Assembly (NCBI RefSeq): GCF_001701025.1
Contig: NZ_CP016793.1
Coordinates: forward strand, 7,626,001 to 7,690,000
DNA from: Lentzea guizhouensis
GTDB taxonomy: Bacteria > Actinomycetota > Actinomycetes > Mycobacteriales > Pseudonocardiaceae
DNA: 64,000 nt
Reading direction: 5' to 3'
Shown: positions 44,542 to 52,051 of the stretch, piece after piece
Position numbering within the stretch: the first letter of the stretch is position 1
How the letters are laid out: the number at the start of each line of letters is the position of its first letter
The notes under the pieces: model-generated
The model's input: only the letters and a program-made list of their open reading frames with translations
What the model was told of the DNA's origin: nothing
Database searches by the model: none
Translations under genes and position numbers: made by a program

Positions 44542-45291
44542 ATGGCGCAGTGGGTCGAGGCGGGACTGTGGGGACTGGCGGGTGGCGGCGCGCTCGTGGT
44601 GGGCGCGCTGGTCGCCTGGTTCGTGCGCGTGCCGCGCGACGTCGTGGCGGTGGTGATGGCGTTCGGCGCGGGCGTGCTCATGGCGGCCGCGGCGTTCGAG
44701 CTGGTGGACGAGGCCGAGCAGACCGGTGGCCTGCTCGCCACCGCGGCCGGGTTCTGCGGTGGGGCGGTCGTCTACGTCGCGGCGAACGTGGTGCTCGCCC
44801 GGTACGGCGCCCGGCACCGCAAACGGGCCGCCGACCAGCCCTCCGAGGCGCAGCAGGCCGGTAGCGGCACGGCGATCGCGGTGGGCGCGCTGCTCGACGG
44901 GGTGCCGGAGTCGGTGGTGCTGGGCGTGTCGCTGCTCGGTGGCGGCGGGGTCGGTGTGGCGATGGTGGTCGCGGTGGTCATCTCCAACGTCCCGGAAGGA
45001 CTGTCCAGCGTGGCCGGCATGAAGCAGGCCGGACGCGGGCCGGGGTACGTGTTCGGGGTGTGGGGTGCGATCGCCGTCGCGAGCGCGGTGTCGGCGGCAC
45101 TGGGCAACGTGCTGCTCGACGGCGCCTCACCCCAGGTCGTCGCGGTGATCTCGGCGACGGCGGCCGGGGCGATCCTGGCGATGATCGCCGACACGATGAT
45201 CCCGGAGGCCTACGAGCGGGCCCGCCTCTACACCGGGCTGTGCACCACGGCCGGGTTCCTCACGGCGTTCGTGGTGGAACGGCTGGGCTGA
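44542..45291 (+). CDS. ZIP-family divalent metal transporter
   Basis: A 249-residue membrane protein with about seven or eight helices. The ZIP signature helices carry LLDGVPESVVLGVSL near residue 119 and AVVISNVPEGLSSVAGM near residue 147, with the paired histidine-free but glutamate-bearing metal site seen in some actinobacterial members. It should import or move zinc, iron or manganese across the membrane. The segment between helices 3 and 4 (RYGARHRKRAADQP) is the usual variable loop. It stands 36 bases after the epoxide hydrolase gene in the same direction. Confidence 0.85.
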   Translation: MAQWVEAGLWGLAGGGALVVGALVAWFVRVPRDVVAVVMAFGAGVLMAAAAFELVDEAEQTGGLLATAAGFCGGAVVYVAANVVLARYGARHRKRAADQPSEAQQAGSGTAIAVGALLDGVPESVVLGVSLLGGGGVGVAMVVAVVISNVPEGLSSVAGMKQAGRGPGYVFGVWGAIAVASAVSAALGNVLLDGASPQVVAVISATAAGAILAMIADTMIPEAYERARLYTGLCTTAGFLTAFVVERLG

Positions 45292-45293
45292 CC

Positions 45294-45494
45294 CGTCCGG
45301 GTGGCCGGTGGCGCTCCACCTCACACCGGGTGCTGCCGCCGGACATCACGGCACCCGATGAGGACCTGGTGTCGCTGATCTTCTTCTACGACACTGACCG
45401 CGACGCGCGGATCGTGTCGCTCGACGGCCGCTACCCGGAGGTGGTGGGCGGCGAGTACCTGCGAGCCGCGCTCACGGCCGTCTCGACCAGGTAG
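45294..45494 (+). pseudogene. C-terminal relic of an isopenicillin-N-synthase-like 2OG oxygenase
   Basis: The frame reads GGRWRSTSHRVLPPDITAP, then DEDLVSLIFFYDTDRDARI and ends YLRAALTAVSTR at TAG 45492-45494. The phrase GRWRSTSHRVLPP, followed by SLIFFYD, is the end of the iron and 2-oxoglutarate oxygenase core, where the final histidine ligand and the R-x-S motif sit. No start codon or N-terminal two thirds exist, because the frame runs straight out of the ZIP gene end. It is the stump of a deleted gene. Confidence 0.6.
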
Positions 45495-45518
45495 CAAGGC
45501 AAGTCAAGAGGGAGTGTC

Positions 45519-45878
45519 GTGTCCATCGGTGAGCTCTACGACGTGGTGCTGGACTGCCCCGACCCGGACGAGCTCGCGGAGTTCTACCGCGAGCTGATCG
45601 GCGGGAAGGTCACCGACTCCGACGGGTGGTGGACCACGCTGCAGACGCCGAGCGGGATGCGGGTGTCGTTCCAGCGCGTCGACGACTACGAGCCGCCGCA
45701 GTGGCCGGGCCAGGAGCACCCGCAGCAGATCCACCTCGACGTGATCGTCGCGAACCTCAACGAGTCCGAGCCGCTCGTGCTGGAACTGGGTGCCACGAAA
45801 CTCAAGGGCTCGCGGTCCAAGACCGGGTTCCGCGTCTACGCCGACCCCGCCGGGCACCCGTTCTGCCTGGTCACCTGA
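45519..45878 (+). CDS. VOC-family (glyoxalase/bleomycin-resistance fold) protein
   Basis: A 119-residue protein of the vicinal oxygen chelate fold. It opens LYDVVLDCPDPDELAEFYRE, continues with the WWTTLQTPSGMRVSFQRVD strand set, QIHLDVIVANLNESEPLV and ends RVYADPAGHPFCLVT, all typical of the glyoxalase-like group. These bind metals or small ligands; the reaction is unknown. GTG 45519 has GAGGGA upstream. Its stop overlaps the convergent methyltransferase gene by 8 bases. Confidence 0.87.
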   Translation: MSIGELYDVVLDCPDPDELAEFYRELIGGKVTDSDGWWTTLQTPSGMRVSFQRVDDYEPPQWPGQEHPQQIHLDVIVANLNESEPLVLELGATKLKGSRSKTGFRVYADPAGHPFCLVT

Positions 45879-46521
45879 CCTGGGTACCGGGCGGGACCGC
45901 CCACACGGTCGCGCCGCGGGTGTCGGTGCTCTCCAGCGTCAACGGCACCGGCACCTCGTAGCGCGCCCGCATCGCGAACTCCGTGCCCGGCAGGTGCGCC
46001 CGGTCCGGGTCGCCCAGCAGCACCACGGCGCCGCGGGCCGCCGCCCGGCGCAGGAACGGCAGCACCAGCGCGGTGATCTGCGCGTCGTAGAAGACGTCAC
46101 CGGCCAGCACCACCTCGGCGCCCGCCGCGTCCCCGGCGAGCCGGTCCTCGGCCAGGGTGCTGACCTGCACGTCGTTGGCGGCGGCGTTGAGCTGCACCGC
46201 GGCGAGCGAGAGCGGGTCGATGTCGTTCGCGACGACCTCGCGCGCGCCCGCCAGCGCCGCCGCGATCGCCACCAGCCCCGAACCCGAGGCGAGGTCGAAC
46301 ACCGTGCGCCCGGCGACCAGGCCGGGGTGGTCCAGGACGTGCCGCGCCAACGCCTGGCCACCCGCCCACGGGAACGCCCAGAACGGCGGCTGGTCGTGGT
46401 GCGTGCGCTCCCACAGCTCCATGGCCTCGCACGCGCTGTGCAGCACGATCTCGGGCACGAGCGGCACCGGCGTCAAGGTCGTGTTGGCGAGCACGAACTC
46501 CGCGAGGGTCGGAGCGGACAT
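45871..46521 (-). CDS. Class I SAM-dependent methyltransferase (ETFB/PrmA-like)
   Basis: A 216-residue methyltransferase. It opens FVLANTTLTPVPLVPEIVL, then PPFWAFPWAGGQALARHVLD, the signature of the lysine-methyltransferase group related to PrmA and ETFB-KMT. Motif I is VFDLASGSGLVAIAAAL, followed by VVANDIDPLSLAAVQLNAAAN and the catalytic region LAGDVFYD. It may methylate a protein lysine or nicotinamide-type substrate. ATG 46521 starts it. It lies downstream of the SDR gene on the same strand with 27 bases between. Confidence 0.83.
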   Translation of the reverse strand: MSAPTLAEFVLANTTLTPVPLVPEIVLHSACEAMELWERTHHDQPPFWAFPWAGGQALARHVLDHPGLVAGRTVFDLASGSGLVAIAAALAGAREVVANDIDPLSLAAVQLNAAANDVQVSTLAEDRLAGDAAGAEVVLAGDVFYDAQITALVLPFLRRAAARGAVVLLGDPDRAHLPGTEFAMRARYEVPVPLTLESTDTRGATVWAVPPGTQVR

Positions 46522-46548
46522 GACCGCACAGTGTATGGGCGCCGCGGC

Positions 46549-47247
46549 TCAGGTCCCGCCGGTCACCCGCAGAATCGCCCCGGTGGTGTAGGACGCCTCC
46601 GCCGACAGCAGCCACGCGATGGCGTTCGCGATCTCCTCCGCCTCCCCCGCCCGTCCCAGCGGCACCCGCCCGGCGACGCGGTCGGGGCGGTCGGGCATGT
46701 TCGACAACCGGTGGATCTCGGTGCGGATCGTCCCGGGCTGCACGCAGTTCACCCGGATCCCGCGTGGCGCCAGCTCCTTGGCCAGCCCGATGGTCATCGC
46801 GTCCACGGCGGCCTTCGTGGCGGCGTAGTGCACGTACTCCCCGGGACTGCCCAGCGTCGCCGCACCGGAGGAGACGTTCACGATCGACCCCGACGACATC
46901 CGCCTGGCCGCCTCCCGGGCCACGAAGAACGCGCCGACGACGTTGACGTCCACCACCCGGCGCAGGTCCTCGGTGCGCAGCTCGGCCAGCGGCCCGGCCG
47001 GTGAGGTGATGCCCGCGTTGTTCACCACCCCGGTGATGTCGTCGCCGCCCGCGTCGAACAGCCGCGCCACGTCGTCCTCGTCCGCGGTGTCCGCCTGGAC
47101 CGCGAGGACACCGAGCTCCCGTTCGAGCGCGCGGGCCTCGTCGGCCGCCTGGCGGTAGCTGATCACGACCCGGTGCCCGTCGCGCACGAGCCTGCGCGCG
47201 GTCGCGGCACCGATACCCCGGCTTCCCCCGGTGATCACCGTTGTCAT
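46549..47247 (-). CDS. Short-chain dehydrogenase (FabG-like)
   Basis: A 232-residue SDR enzyme with a complete active site: cofactor loop ITGGSRGIGAATARRL, NNAG in GVVNNAGITSPAG, the serine in SIVNVSSGAA and YAATK for Tyr and Lys. The end region RVPLGRAGEAEEIANAIAWLL matches 3-oxoacyl reductase-type members. It uses NAD(P)H; the substrate is unknown. ATG 47247 starts the fold. It is divergent from a PadR regulator, and an inverted repeat at 47262-47289 lies between the two starts, so PadR probably controls it. Confidence 0.88.
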   Translation of the reverse strand: MTTVITGGSRGIGAATARRLVRDGHRVVISYRQAADEARALERELGVLAVQADTADEDDVARLFDAGGDDITGVVNNAGITSPAGPLAELRTEDLRRVVDVNVVGAFFVAREAARRMSSGSIVNVSSGAATLGSPGEYVHYAATKAAVDAMTIGLAKELAPRGIRVNCVQPGTIRTEIHRLSNMPDRPDRVAGRVPLGRAGEAEEIANAIAWLLSAEASYTTGAILRVTGGT

Positions 47248-47261
47248 ACCGGCCACCCTAA

Positions 47262-47289
47262 CCCGTATACTCGGCGCCGGATATACGGG
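47262..47289. promoter_or_regulatory. Probable PadR operator
   Basis: Perfect 8-bp arms CCCGTATA (47262-47269) and TATACGGG (47282-47289), with 12 bases between. It fills the 49-base gap between the divergent SDR and PadR starts. PadR regulators bind inverted repeats of this length and often repress themselves. Confidence 0.7.
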
Positions 47290-47296
47290 AGCGGAT

Positions 47297-47884
47297 ATGA
47301 CGTTCAAGCGGACCAACCCCCTCGCGCTGGCGCTGCTCGCACTGCTGGCGGAGCGGCCGATGCACCCCTATGAGATGGCGCAGACCATGAGGGAGCGCCA
47401 CCAGGAGGAGGTCATCAAGCTCAACTACGGCTCGCTCTACACCGTCGTCGACACGCTGCACCGCCACGGGCTGATCACCGTGACCGGCACGCAGAAGGAC
47501 GGCAACCGCCCCGAGCGCACGATCTACGCCATCACCGACGCCGGCACCGCCGAGCTGCACGACTGGCTGCGCACGCTGATCGCCGAGCCCGCCAAGGAGT
47601 ACCCGCGGTTCGAGGCCGGCATCTCCCTGGTCGGCCTGCTGCCACCGGACGAGGCACTCGCCGCCGTGGAGCACCGCGAGGCGCGCCTCGCCGAGGCCGG
47701 TGCCTCGCTCGAGCGGCTGGTCGAGGACCTGCGGCGGGCCGGGTTGCCGAAGCTCGCCTGGATCGAGCTCGACTACCGGCTCACCCTGCTGCGCACCGAA
47801 CGGTCGTGGCTCACCGGGTTCGCCGGCGCCATCCGCGACCGCGGCGTCGACGGGTACGAGATGTGGGAGGACAAGCACCGATGA
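47297..47884 (+). CDS. PadR-family transcriptional regulator
   Basis: A 195-residue regulator. The winged-helix domain (residues 8-85) reads LALALLALLAERPMHPYEMA, then YGSLYTVVDTLHRHGLI with PERTIYAITDAGTAEL. The C-terminal helical dimerisation arm follows. PadR proteins respond to phenolic acids or drugs. ATG 47297 is preferred to a longer start, which would run through the operator. Its stop overlaps the next gene (ATGA), so the downstream small protein is coupled to it. Confidence 0.9.
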   Translation: MTFKRTNPLALALLALLAERPMHPYEMAQTMRERHQEEVIKLNYGSLYTVVDTLHRHGLITVTGTQKDGNRPERTIYAITDAGTAELHDWLRTLIAEPAKEYPRFEAGISLVGLLPPDEALAAVEHREARLAEAGASLERLVEDLRRAGLPKLAWIELDYRLTLLRTERSWLTGFAGAIRDRGVDGYEMWEDKHR

Positions 47885-48210
47885 GACTGCTGTTCGAGGT
47901 CTCCGGCGTGGTGCACGCGCCGCTGGAGACGGTCAAGGACGCGCTGTTCCGCGACGCCGGCGAGTCCGGCGGCCACCGGCTGGTCGACCGCGAGCAGGGC
48001 GTGATCGCCTATTGGGGTGACTGGTGGTACCGCGGCGAGGACACCGTCACCGCCCATCCGCAAGGGACGCTGCTGCGCCACCGCGTCTACAACATCGCCA
48101 GGCAGGGCAACTGGGCGCCGTACCTGGCGAACAAGATGTTCATCGGCTACCGCGCCCGGCTGGAGGCGTCGCTGCGGGACCGGATCGCGCAGCTCGAGAC
48201 CCAGCTCTGA
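47881..48210 (+). CDS. SRPBCC-like small hypothetical protein
   Basis: A 109-residue protein, MRLLFEVSGVVHAPLETV, then YWGDWWYRGEDTVTAHPQG and RHRVYNIARQGNWAPYLAN. The opening phrase, with a beta strand followed by APLETVKDALF, resembles START/SRPBCC-type ligand-binding folds, and the length fits a short version. The identification is weak. ATG 47881 shares bases with the PadR stop, indicating translational coupling, so it may bind the PadR ligand or modify it. Confidence 0.65.
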   Translation: MRLLFEVSGVVHAPLETVKDALFRDAGESGGHRLVDREQGVIAYWGDWWYRGEDTVTAHPQGTLLRHRVYNIARQGNWAPYLANKMFIGYRARLEASLRDRIAQLETQL

Positions 48211-48244
48211 GCCGAACCGACTCGGAGCCGACTCGGGAGCTGGG

Positions 48245-48616
48245 TCAGAGCTGACCGAAGCGGGTCACGGCGACGAAGGCGGCCAGCGCGGCGAGCACCA
48301 CGTTGACCGGGATGGTCGCGGTCTCGTGCCGGCGGCCGTGCACGTAGGCGGCACCGATCTGCAGCACCGCGAGCCCCGCCGCGGCCACCGGGGTCAGGAC
48401 GGGTGCGATGCCGGTGAGCCACGGCAGCACCAAGCCCAGCGCGCCGAGCACCTCCGCGGCGCCGATGGCCTTGATCTGGTTCGGCGCGAAGTCGCCCGCC
48501 CAGGCCATGCGGGGTTCGGCGAGCAGCTGCTCCCGCGACTTCGCGAGCTTCGTGATGCCCGCCATCAGGTACACCGCCGCCAGCACACCCGACACGATCC
48601 ACAGCACGAGGTCCAC
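48245..48616 (-). CDS. DoxX-family membrane protein
   Basis: A 123-residue protein with four predicted membrane helices, starting VDLVLWIVSGVLAAVYLMAG, with KLAKSREQLLAEPRMAWAGD and the helix AAEVLGALGLVLPWLTGI, the DoxX/DoxD-like pattern. Members are linked to thiol or quinone redox balance, but the role is often unknown. GTG 48616 or 48625 could start it. It converges with the SRPBCC-like gene (34 bases apart) and is divergent from the sucrase/ferredoxin-like gene. Confidence 0.8.
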   Translation of the reverse strand: MDLVLWIVSGVLAAVYLMAGITKLAKSREQLLAEPRMAWAGDFAPNQIKAIGAAEVLGALGLVLPWLTGIAPVLTPVAAAGLAVLQIGAAYVHGRRHETATIPVNVVLAALAAFVAVTRFGQL

Positions 48617-48682
48617 GCCGCACAACCTAGTGGAGTGGTGTGTTCAACCGGTCGGGTGGTGGGTACCCGCCCACGATGAAGG

Positions 48683-48696
48683 TAAGGGTGTCCTTA
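48683..48696. promoter_or_regulatory. Short palindrome upstream of the sucrase/ferredoxin-like gene
   Basis: TAAGG, four bases GTGT, then CCTTA. It lies 34 bases before ATG 48730, in a promoter position. The AAGG/CCTT halves are weakly reminiscent of iron-regulator boxes, but the fit is poor. Confidence 0.3.
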
Positions 48697-48729
48697 GCCA
48701 TCACCCGATCGGCCGTATAGAGTGCGCAG

Positions 48730-49596
48730 ATGAGGTGCTCGATACTCGCCGACCTCGCGGGCGAGCCGCTGGCCGGCACGGCCGCGACCGCCACCGCGTG
48801 GCTGTGCCTGGAACAGCCGGGGCCGTGGGGCCGCGACGCGTTGCTGGAAAGCCACCTCGACCGTGCGCTGGGCGTGGAGCTGCAACGCCGCGCCGACGGC
48901 ACAGGTGTGCGCATCCTGCTGATCCGCCGGCCCGGCCGCCACGCCGACACCCGTGTGCCCGCGCGCCGCCGCGTCTACCTCGCCGCCACCACACCCGGTG
49001 CCTCGTGGCTGGAGCGGGCCGACATCGCCGCGCCCGAGGAGCTGCTGGAGCTGGACTTCGCCGCGTTGGGCGCCGGGCACTCCACCGCGTTCGGCACGCC
49101 CGTGGACGACCCGTTGTTGTTGGTGTGCACGAACAGCAAACGCGACGTGTGCTGCGCCCTGTACGGCCGGCCGATCGCCACGGCGCTGAACCTGTGGGAG
49201 TGCACCCACACCGGGGGTCACCGCTTCGCCCCCACCGGTGTGCTGCTGCCGACCGGCCACCTCTACGGGCGGCTGGACCACGACCTGGCCGAACGCGTCG
49301 CCACCAAGGGCATCACCGCCGACCGCTGCCGCGGCCGGTCCTGCTTCACCCCGCGCGGCCAGGTCGCCGAGGTCGCCGTGCGCGAGCAGCTGGGCGAGAC
49401 CGGTGACGTGCTCGACGTGGTCGCCGAAAGCGACAGTTCCGCCACCGTCCGCCACGCCGATGGCCGAGAATGGCGGGTGAGCCTGACGCAGCGACCGGTG
49501 CCGCAGCGCCCGTCGAGCTGCGGCAGGTCACCCGACTTCGCGACCGCCCTGGTCGCGACCGCCATCGACGAACTGGTGAGTGCGTGCCCAGGCTGA
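48730..49596 (+). CDS. Sucraseferredoxin-like family protein
   Basis: A 288-residue protein of the Suc_Fer-like family, related to thioredoxin-like ferredoxins. The key region is LLVCTNSKRDVCCALYGRP near residue 135, followed by WECTHTGGHRFAPTGVLLPTG, giving a Cys/His cluster for a possible [2Fe-2S] site. DRCRGRSCF later contributes two more cysteines. Actinobacterial members are often near mycothiol or iron genes; the biochemical role is unclear. ATG 48730 is used. It overlaps the next gene by 13 bases. Confidence 0.82.
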   Translation: MRCSILADLAGEPLAGTAATATAWLCLEQPGPWGRDALLESHLDRALGVELQRRADGTGVRILLIRRPGRHADTRVPARRRVYLAATTPGASWLERADIAAPEELLELDFAALGAGHSTAFGTPVDDPLLLVCTNSKRDVCCALYGRPIATALNLWECTHTGGHRFAPTGVLLPTGHLYGRLDHDLAERVATKGITADRCRGRSCFTPRGQVAEVAVREQLGETGDVLDVVAESDSSATVRHADGREWRVSLTQRPVPQRPSSCGRSPDFATALVATAIDELVSACPG

Positions 49597-50105
49597 TCCA
49601 CCTCAACGGCCCCACCGGCGTGGGCAAGTCCACCCTCGCCGCCCGCTACGCCGCCGACCACCCGCTCACCCTCAACCTCGACGCCGACCAGGTCGTGCGC
49701 CTGGTCGGCGGCTGGCGCGACAACTTCTTCGCCACCGTCGACCTGGTCCGCCCGCTCGCGATCACCATGGCCGCGCACCACCTGCGCACCGGCCACGACG
49801 TCGTGATGCCGCAGCTGATCGCCGACCGCGGGCAGCGCGAGGTGTTCGCCGACGCGGTGACCGCCGCCGGGGCGCGGTACGTGGAGGTCGTGCTGCTCGC
49901 GCCCCGTACCACGGCGATCGCGCGGTTCGAGCAGCGCGACGAACCCATCGACGCGGTGGTGACCGCGCTGGGCGGGCAGGCGTTGATCCACCAGGTGTTT
50001 GACGACCTGCAGCGCTACCTCACGCCGGGCACGACGGTGATCCAGACCGGGGAGCACGACGTCGAGCAGACCTACACGACGCTGCTCGCGGCCCTGAACG
50101 ACTAG
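49584..50105 (+). CDS. AAA-type P-loop kinase-like protein
   Basis: A 173-residue small kinase-like protein. The P-loop GPTGVGKSTLAARYA is at residues 9-17 and beyond. NLDADQVVRLVGGW follows as the acidic metal motif, and VEVVLLAPRTTAIARFEQRD is a lid-like segment. It resembles the chloramphenicol-phosphotransferase/zeta-toxin type of ATP-dependent small-molecule kinases. The substrate is unknown and there is no antitoxin gene beside it. GTG 49584 overlaps the upstream gene by 13 bases, so it is coupled to it. Confidence 0.78.
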   Translation: MPRLIHLNGPTGVGKSTLAARYAADHPLTLNLDADQVVRLVGGWRDNFFATVDLVRPLAITMAAHHLRTGHDVVMPQLIADRGQREVFADAVTAAGARYVEVVLLAPRTTAIARFEQRDEPIDAVVTALGGQALIHQVFDDLQRYLTPGTTVIQTGEHDVEQTYTTLLAALND

Positions 50106-50139
50106 CCTCGCGCCTCCCGCCGCGCCGCACCGGGTGCGG

Positions 50140-50757
50140 TCAGCGTGATTGCGCGTCCCGGTGTCCCGGCGTGGGGGTGGCCGGGTCGGGCACCGTTGCC
50201 GAGAACACCCCGATGCCCAGCGCGTACGGGTCGTCCAGCCCCACGGTCTGCAGCGTGTCCAGCGGCAGCGCCAGCAGCGAGATCGCCACGCCCAGGAAGT
50301 ACGCGTCGAGCAGGCCCGTGTCGCGCACCGTCGAGGGCAGGCCCGCCGCCTGCTGCAGTGCGGCGGCGGCCTCCGCGTTCGCCAGCACCATGCCGGACAG
50401 GGCCGCACGGACGCCGGGACGGCGGACCGCTTCCAGGTACAGCTCGACCATGGCGAGCATCTGGGTCGGGTCGTCGGCCACCGCGCGGCGCAGCAGGGCC
50501 GGGTAGAGCTCGGCGACGTCGGCCGGGCTGACGTCGGTCGGGGTCGTCTCACGCAGGCGGTCGACCGCGGCGCGGTGCAGGGCCGTCATCCGGGCGGCGG
50601 AGGCTTCGAGGATCGCCTCGCGGGTCGGGAAGTAGTTCTTGGTGGTGCCGATGGGGACGCCGGCCTCGCGGTCGATCGCGCGGTGGGTCAGGCCCCGGCC
50701 GCCCTCCACCGCGAGGATCTGGATCGCGGTGTCGCACAGGAGATCACGACGGCTCAC
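50140..50757 (-). CDS. TetR-family regulator
   Basis: A 205-residue regulator. The helix-turn-helix (residues 4-50) reads RDLLCDTAIQILAVEGGRG, then LTHRAIDREAGVPIGTTKNYF. The C-terminal domain is the variable ligand-binding part. GTG 50757 (VSRRDLL) starts the conserved domain; an ATG seven codons earlier is possible. It overlaps the small cysteine-rich gene upstream by 14 bases or more and converges with the kinase-like gene. The target is not evident. Confidence 0.86.
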   Translation of the reverse strand: MSRRDLLCDTAIQILAVEGGRGLTHRAIDREAGVPIGTTKNYFPTREAILEASAARMTALHRAAVDRLRETTPTDVSPADVAELYPALLRRAVADDPTQMLAMVELYLEAVRRPGVRAALSGMVLANAEAAAALQQAAGLPSTVRDTGLLDAYFLGVAISLLALPLDTLQTVGLDDPYALGIGVFSATVPDPATPTPGHRDAQSR

Positions 50758-50947
50758 GCACCGAGGGTACTTGATCACCGGTCTCCTGCTGCGTTCGGGC
50801 GAACGCGCTGGTTCCCGCAGTCGCGGTGACCAGGCCGCCTTCCACGACCAGGAACAGGCCGCACACGCAGCGGAGGTAGGCGACGGGACCGTGGCAGGAC
50901 ACCGCGCGGGTGCACGGCCAGTGGCAGGCGGGGCAGGTGGCGATCAT
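50744..50947 (-). CDS. Small cysteine-rich protein
   Basis: A 67-residue protein MIATCPACHWPCTRAVSC, then HGPVAYLRCVCGLFLVVEG. Six cysteines in C-x2-C-x3-C and C-x-C spacing suggest a zinc ribbon. Such tiny proteins occur widely in Pseudonocardiales with no assigned role. ATG 50947 is used; a GTG two codons earlier is possible. It overlaps the start of the TetR gene by 14 bases and is divergent from the CGNR gene by 26 bases. Confidence 0.6.
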   Translation of the reverse strand: MIATCPACHWPCTRAVSCHGPVAYLRCVCGLFLVVEGGLVTATAGTSAFARTQQETGDQVPSVREPS

Positions 50948-50973
50948 GCCCACCAGCGTGCTGTCATGGTCTA

Positions 50974-51474
50974 GTGCATTTCAACCCTTACGGCGGGGCG
51001 GCGGCCGAGCTCGCCGCGGCCCTGGTCAACGCCGACCCGGCCGCAGACCTGTTCGACGTGCTGAAAGCGGCGGACTACAAGCCGCTGGGCTCGCTCGACG
51101 CCCGCCAGGAACGTGACGTACGAGACTGGGTCGAGAGGCTGCGGCAGGTCTTCCGCGACCCCACCGTGGACCTGCTCAACGAGCTGCTCGCGCAGTCGTC
51201 GACCACGCACTACATCTCCACCCACGACGGCCGCGCACCGCACCTGCACTACGCGCGCGAGGACGCCCCGACCGACGTGCGGCTCAAGGCGTACACGGCG
51301 GCGGGGATGGCGGCGTTGTTCTGCGAGGACGCCGGGCGCATCGGCTGGTGCGACCGCGACGGCTGCGACACCGTCTACGTCGACACCAGCCGCAACGGCC
51401 GCCGCCGGTTCTGCTCCACCAAGTGCGCGAACCGGGTCAACGTCGCCAACCACCGCACGCGCCGCTCGGCGTGA
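50974..51474 (+). CDS. CGNR zinc-finger regulator
   Basis: A 166-residue protein of the ABATE/CGNR group. The N-terminal helical domain (residues 1-115) contains ALVNADPAADLFDVLKAADY, and YAREDAPTDVRLKAYTAAGM. The C-terminal zinc finger has GWCDRDGCDTVYVDTSRNGR, then RRFCSTKCANRVNVANHR, in which the usual CGNR motif appears as CANR. Members are stress-linked transcription regulators. The GTG start at 50974 fits the family opening HFNPYGG. Its 3' end overlaps the convergent, truncated methyltransferase gene by 38 bases. Confidence 0.86.
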   Translation: MHFNPYGGAAAELAAALVNADPAADLFDVLKAADYKPLGSLDARQERDVRDWVERLRQVFRDPTVDLLNELLAQSSTTHYISTHDGRAPHLHYAREDAPTDVRLKAYTAAGMAALFCEDAGRIGWCDRDGCDTVYVDTSRNGRRRFCSTKCANRVNVANHRTRRSA

Positions 51475-52004
51475 GGGGCAGCTCCAGGCCCGCGACGTCG
51501 ATCAGGCCGAGCCACTCGTTCTTGCTCGCCCACCACAGCGAGCTCATGGCGTGGGCGTCCTGGTGCACGCCGAAGATGCGGGCGGCGACGCGGTGGTCGA
51601 AGGCGAAGGCGTTCAAGGCGAACCGCCCGCCCGGTCGCAGCGCTGCGGCGACCCGGTCGAACGTGCGGCGCCGGTCGGCCCAGGTGGTCAGGTGCAGCAG
51701 CGAGCGGAACGGGCAGTGAACCAGCGCAGCCGGTTCGTCGAGGCTCAGCTCGCGCATGTCGCCCTCACGCAGGTCGAGCTCCACCCCCGTGCCGGCGGGT
51801 GAGCATCGCCGACGAGGAGTCGATGCCGATCACCGGCCGCCCGGTGGCACGGGCCACCGGGATCGCGACCCGGCCGGTGCCCACGGCCAGTTCGACCACC
51901 GGGCCGTCGGCCTGCCGCGCGAGGTCGGCGTAGAAGGCGATGTCGGCGGTCATGTGCGCCGTCCACCGCTCGTAGCCGTCGGCGAACGCCTCGTCCCAGC
52001 CCAT
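51437..52004 (-). pseudogene. Broken and truncated SAM-dependent methyltransferase
   Basis: The N-terminal part (from ATG 52004) reads MGWDEAFADGYERWTAHMTA and motif I VVELAVGTGRVAIPVARA, then IGIDSSSAMLTR. A one-base shift near 51780 moves the frame to VELDLREGDMRELSLDEPA and ALRPGGRFALNAFAFD. The protein then stops shortly after LWWASKNEWLGLIDVAGLE, about 35 residues earlier than related methyltransferases, and runs into the CGNR gene end. So it has both a frame shift and a lost C-terminus. It is probably non-functional. Confidence 0.65.
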
Positions 52005-52051
52005 GTGCGCAGGCTGGCACGTCACCAGGCGCGACGGCGAGCCATTTGCGG

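Noticed and set aside
48683..48696. Iron-regulator (IdeR/DtxR) box before the sucrase/ferredoxin-like gene
   Set aside because: Only short AAGG/CCTT halves match. The 19-base consensus with internal TAG/CTA is not met, so it is kept only as a weak palindrome.
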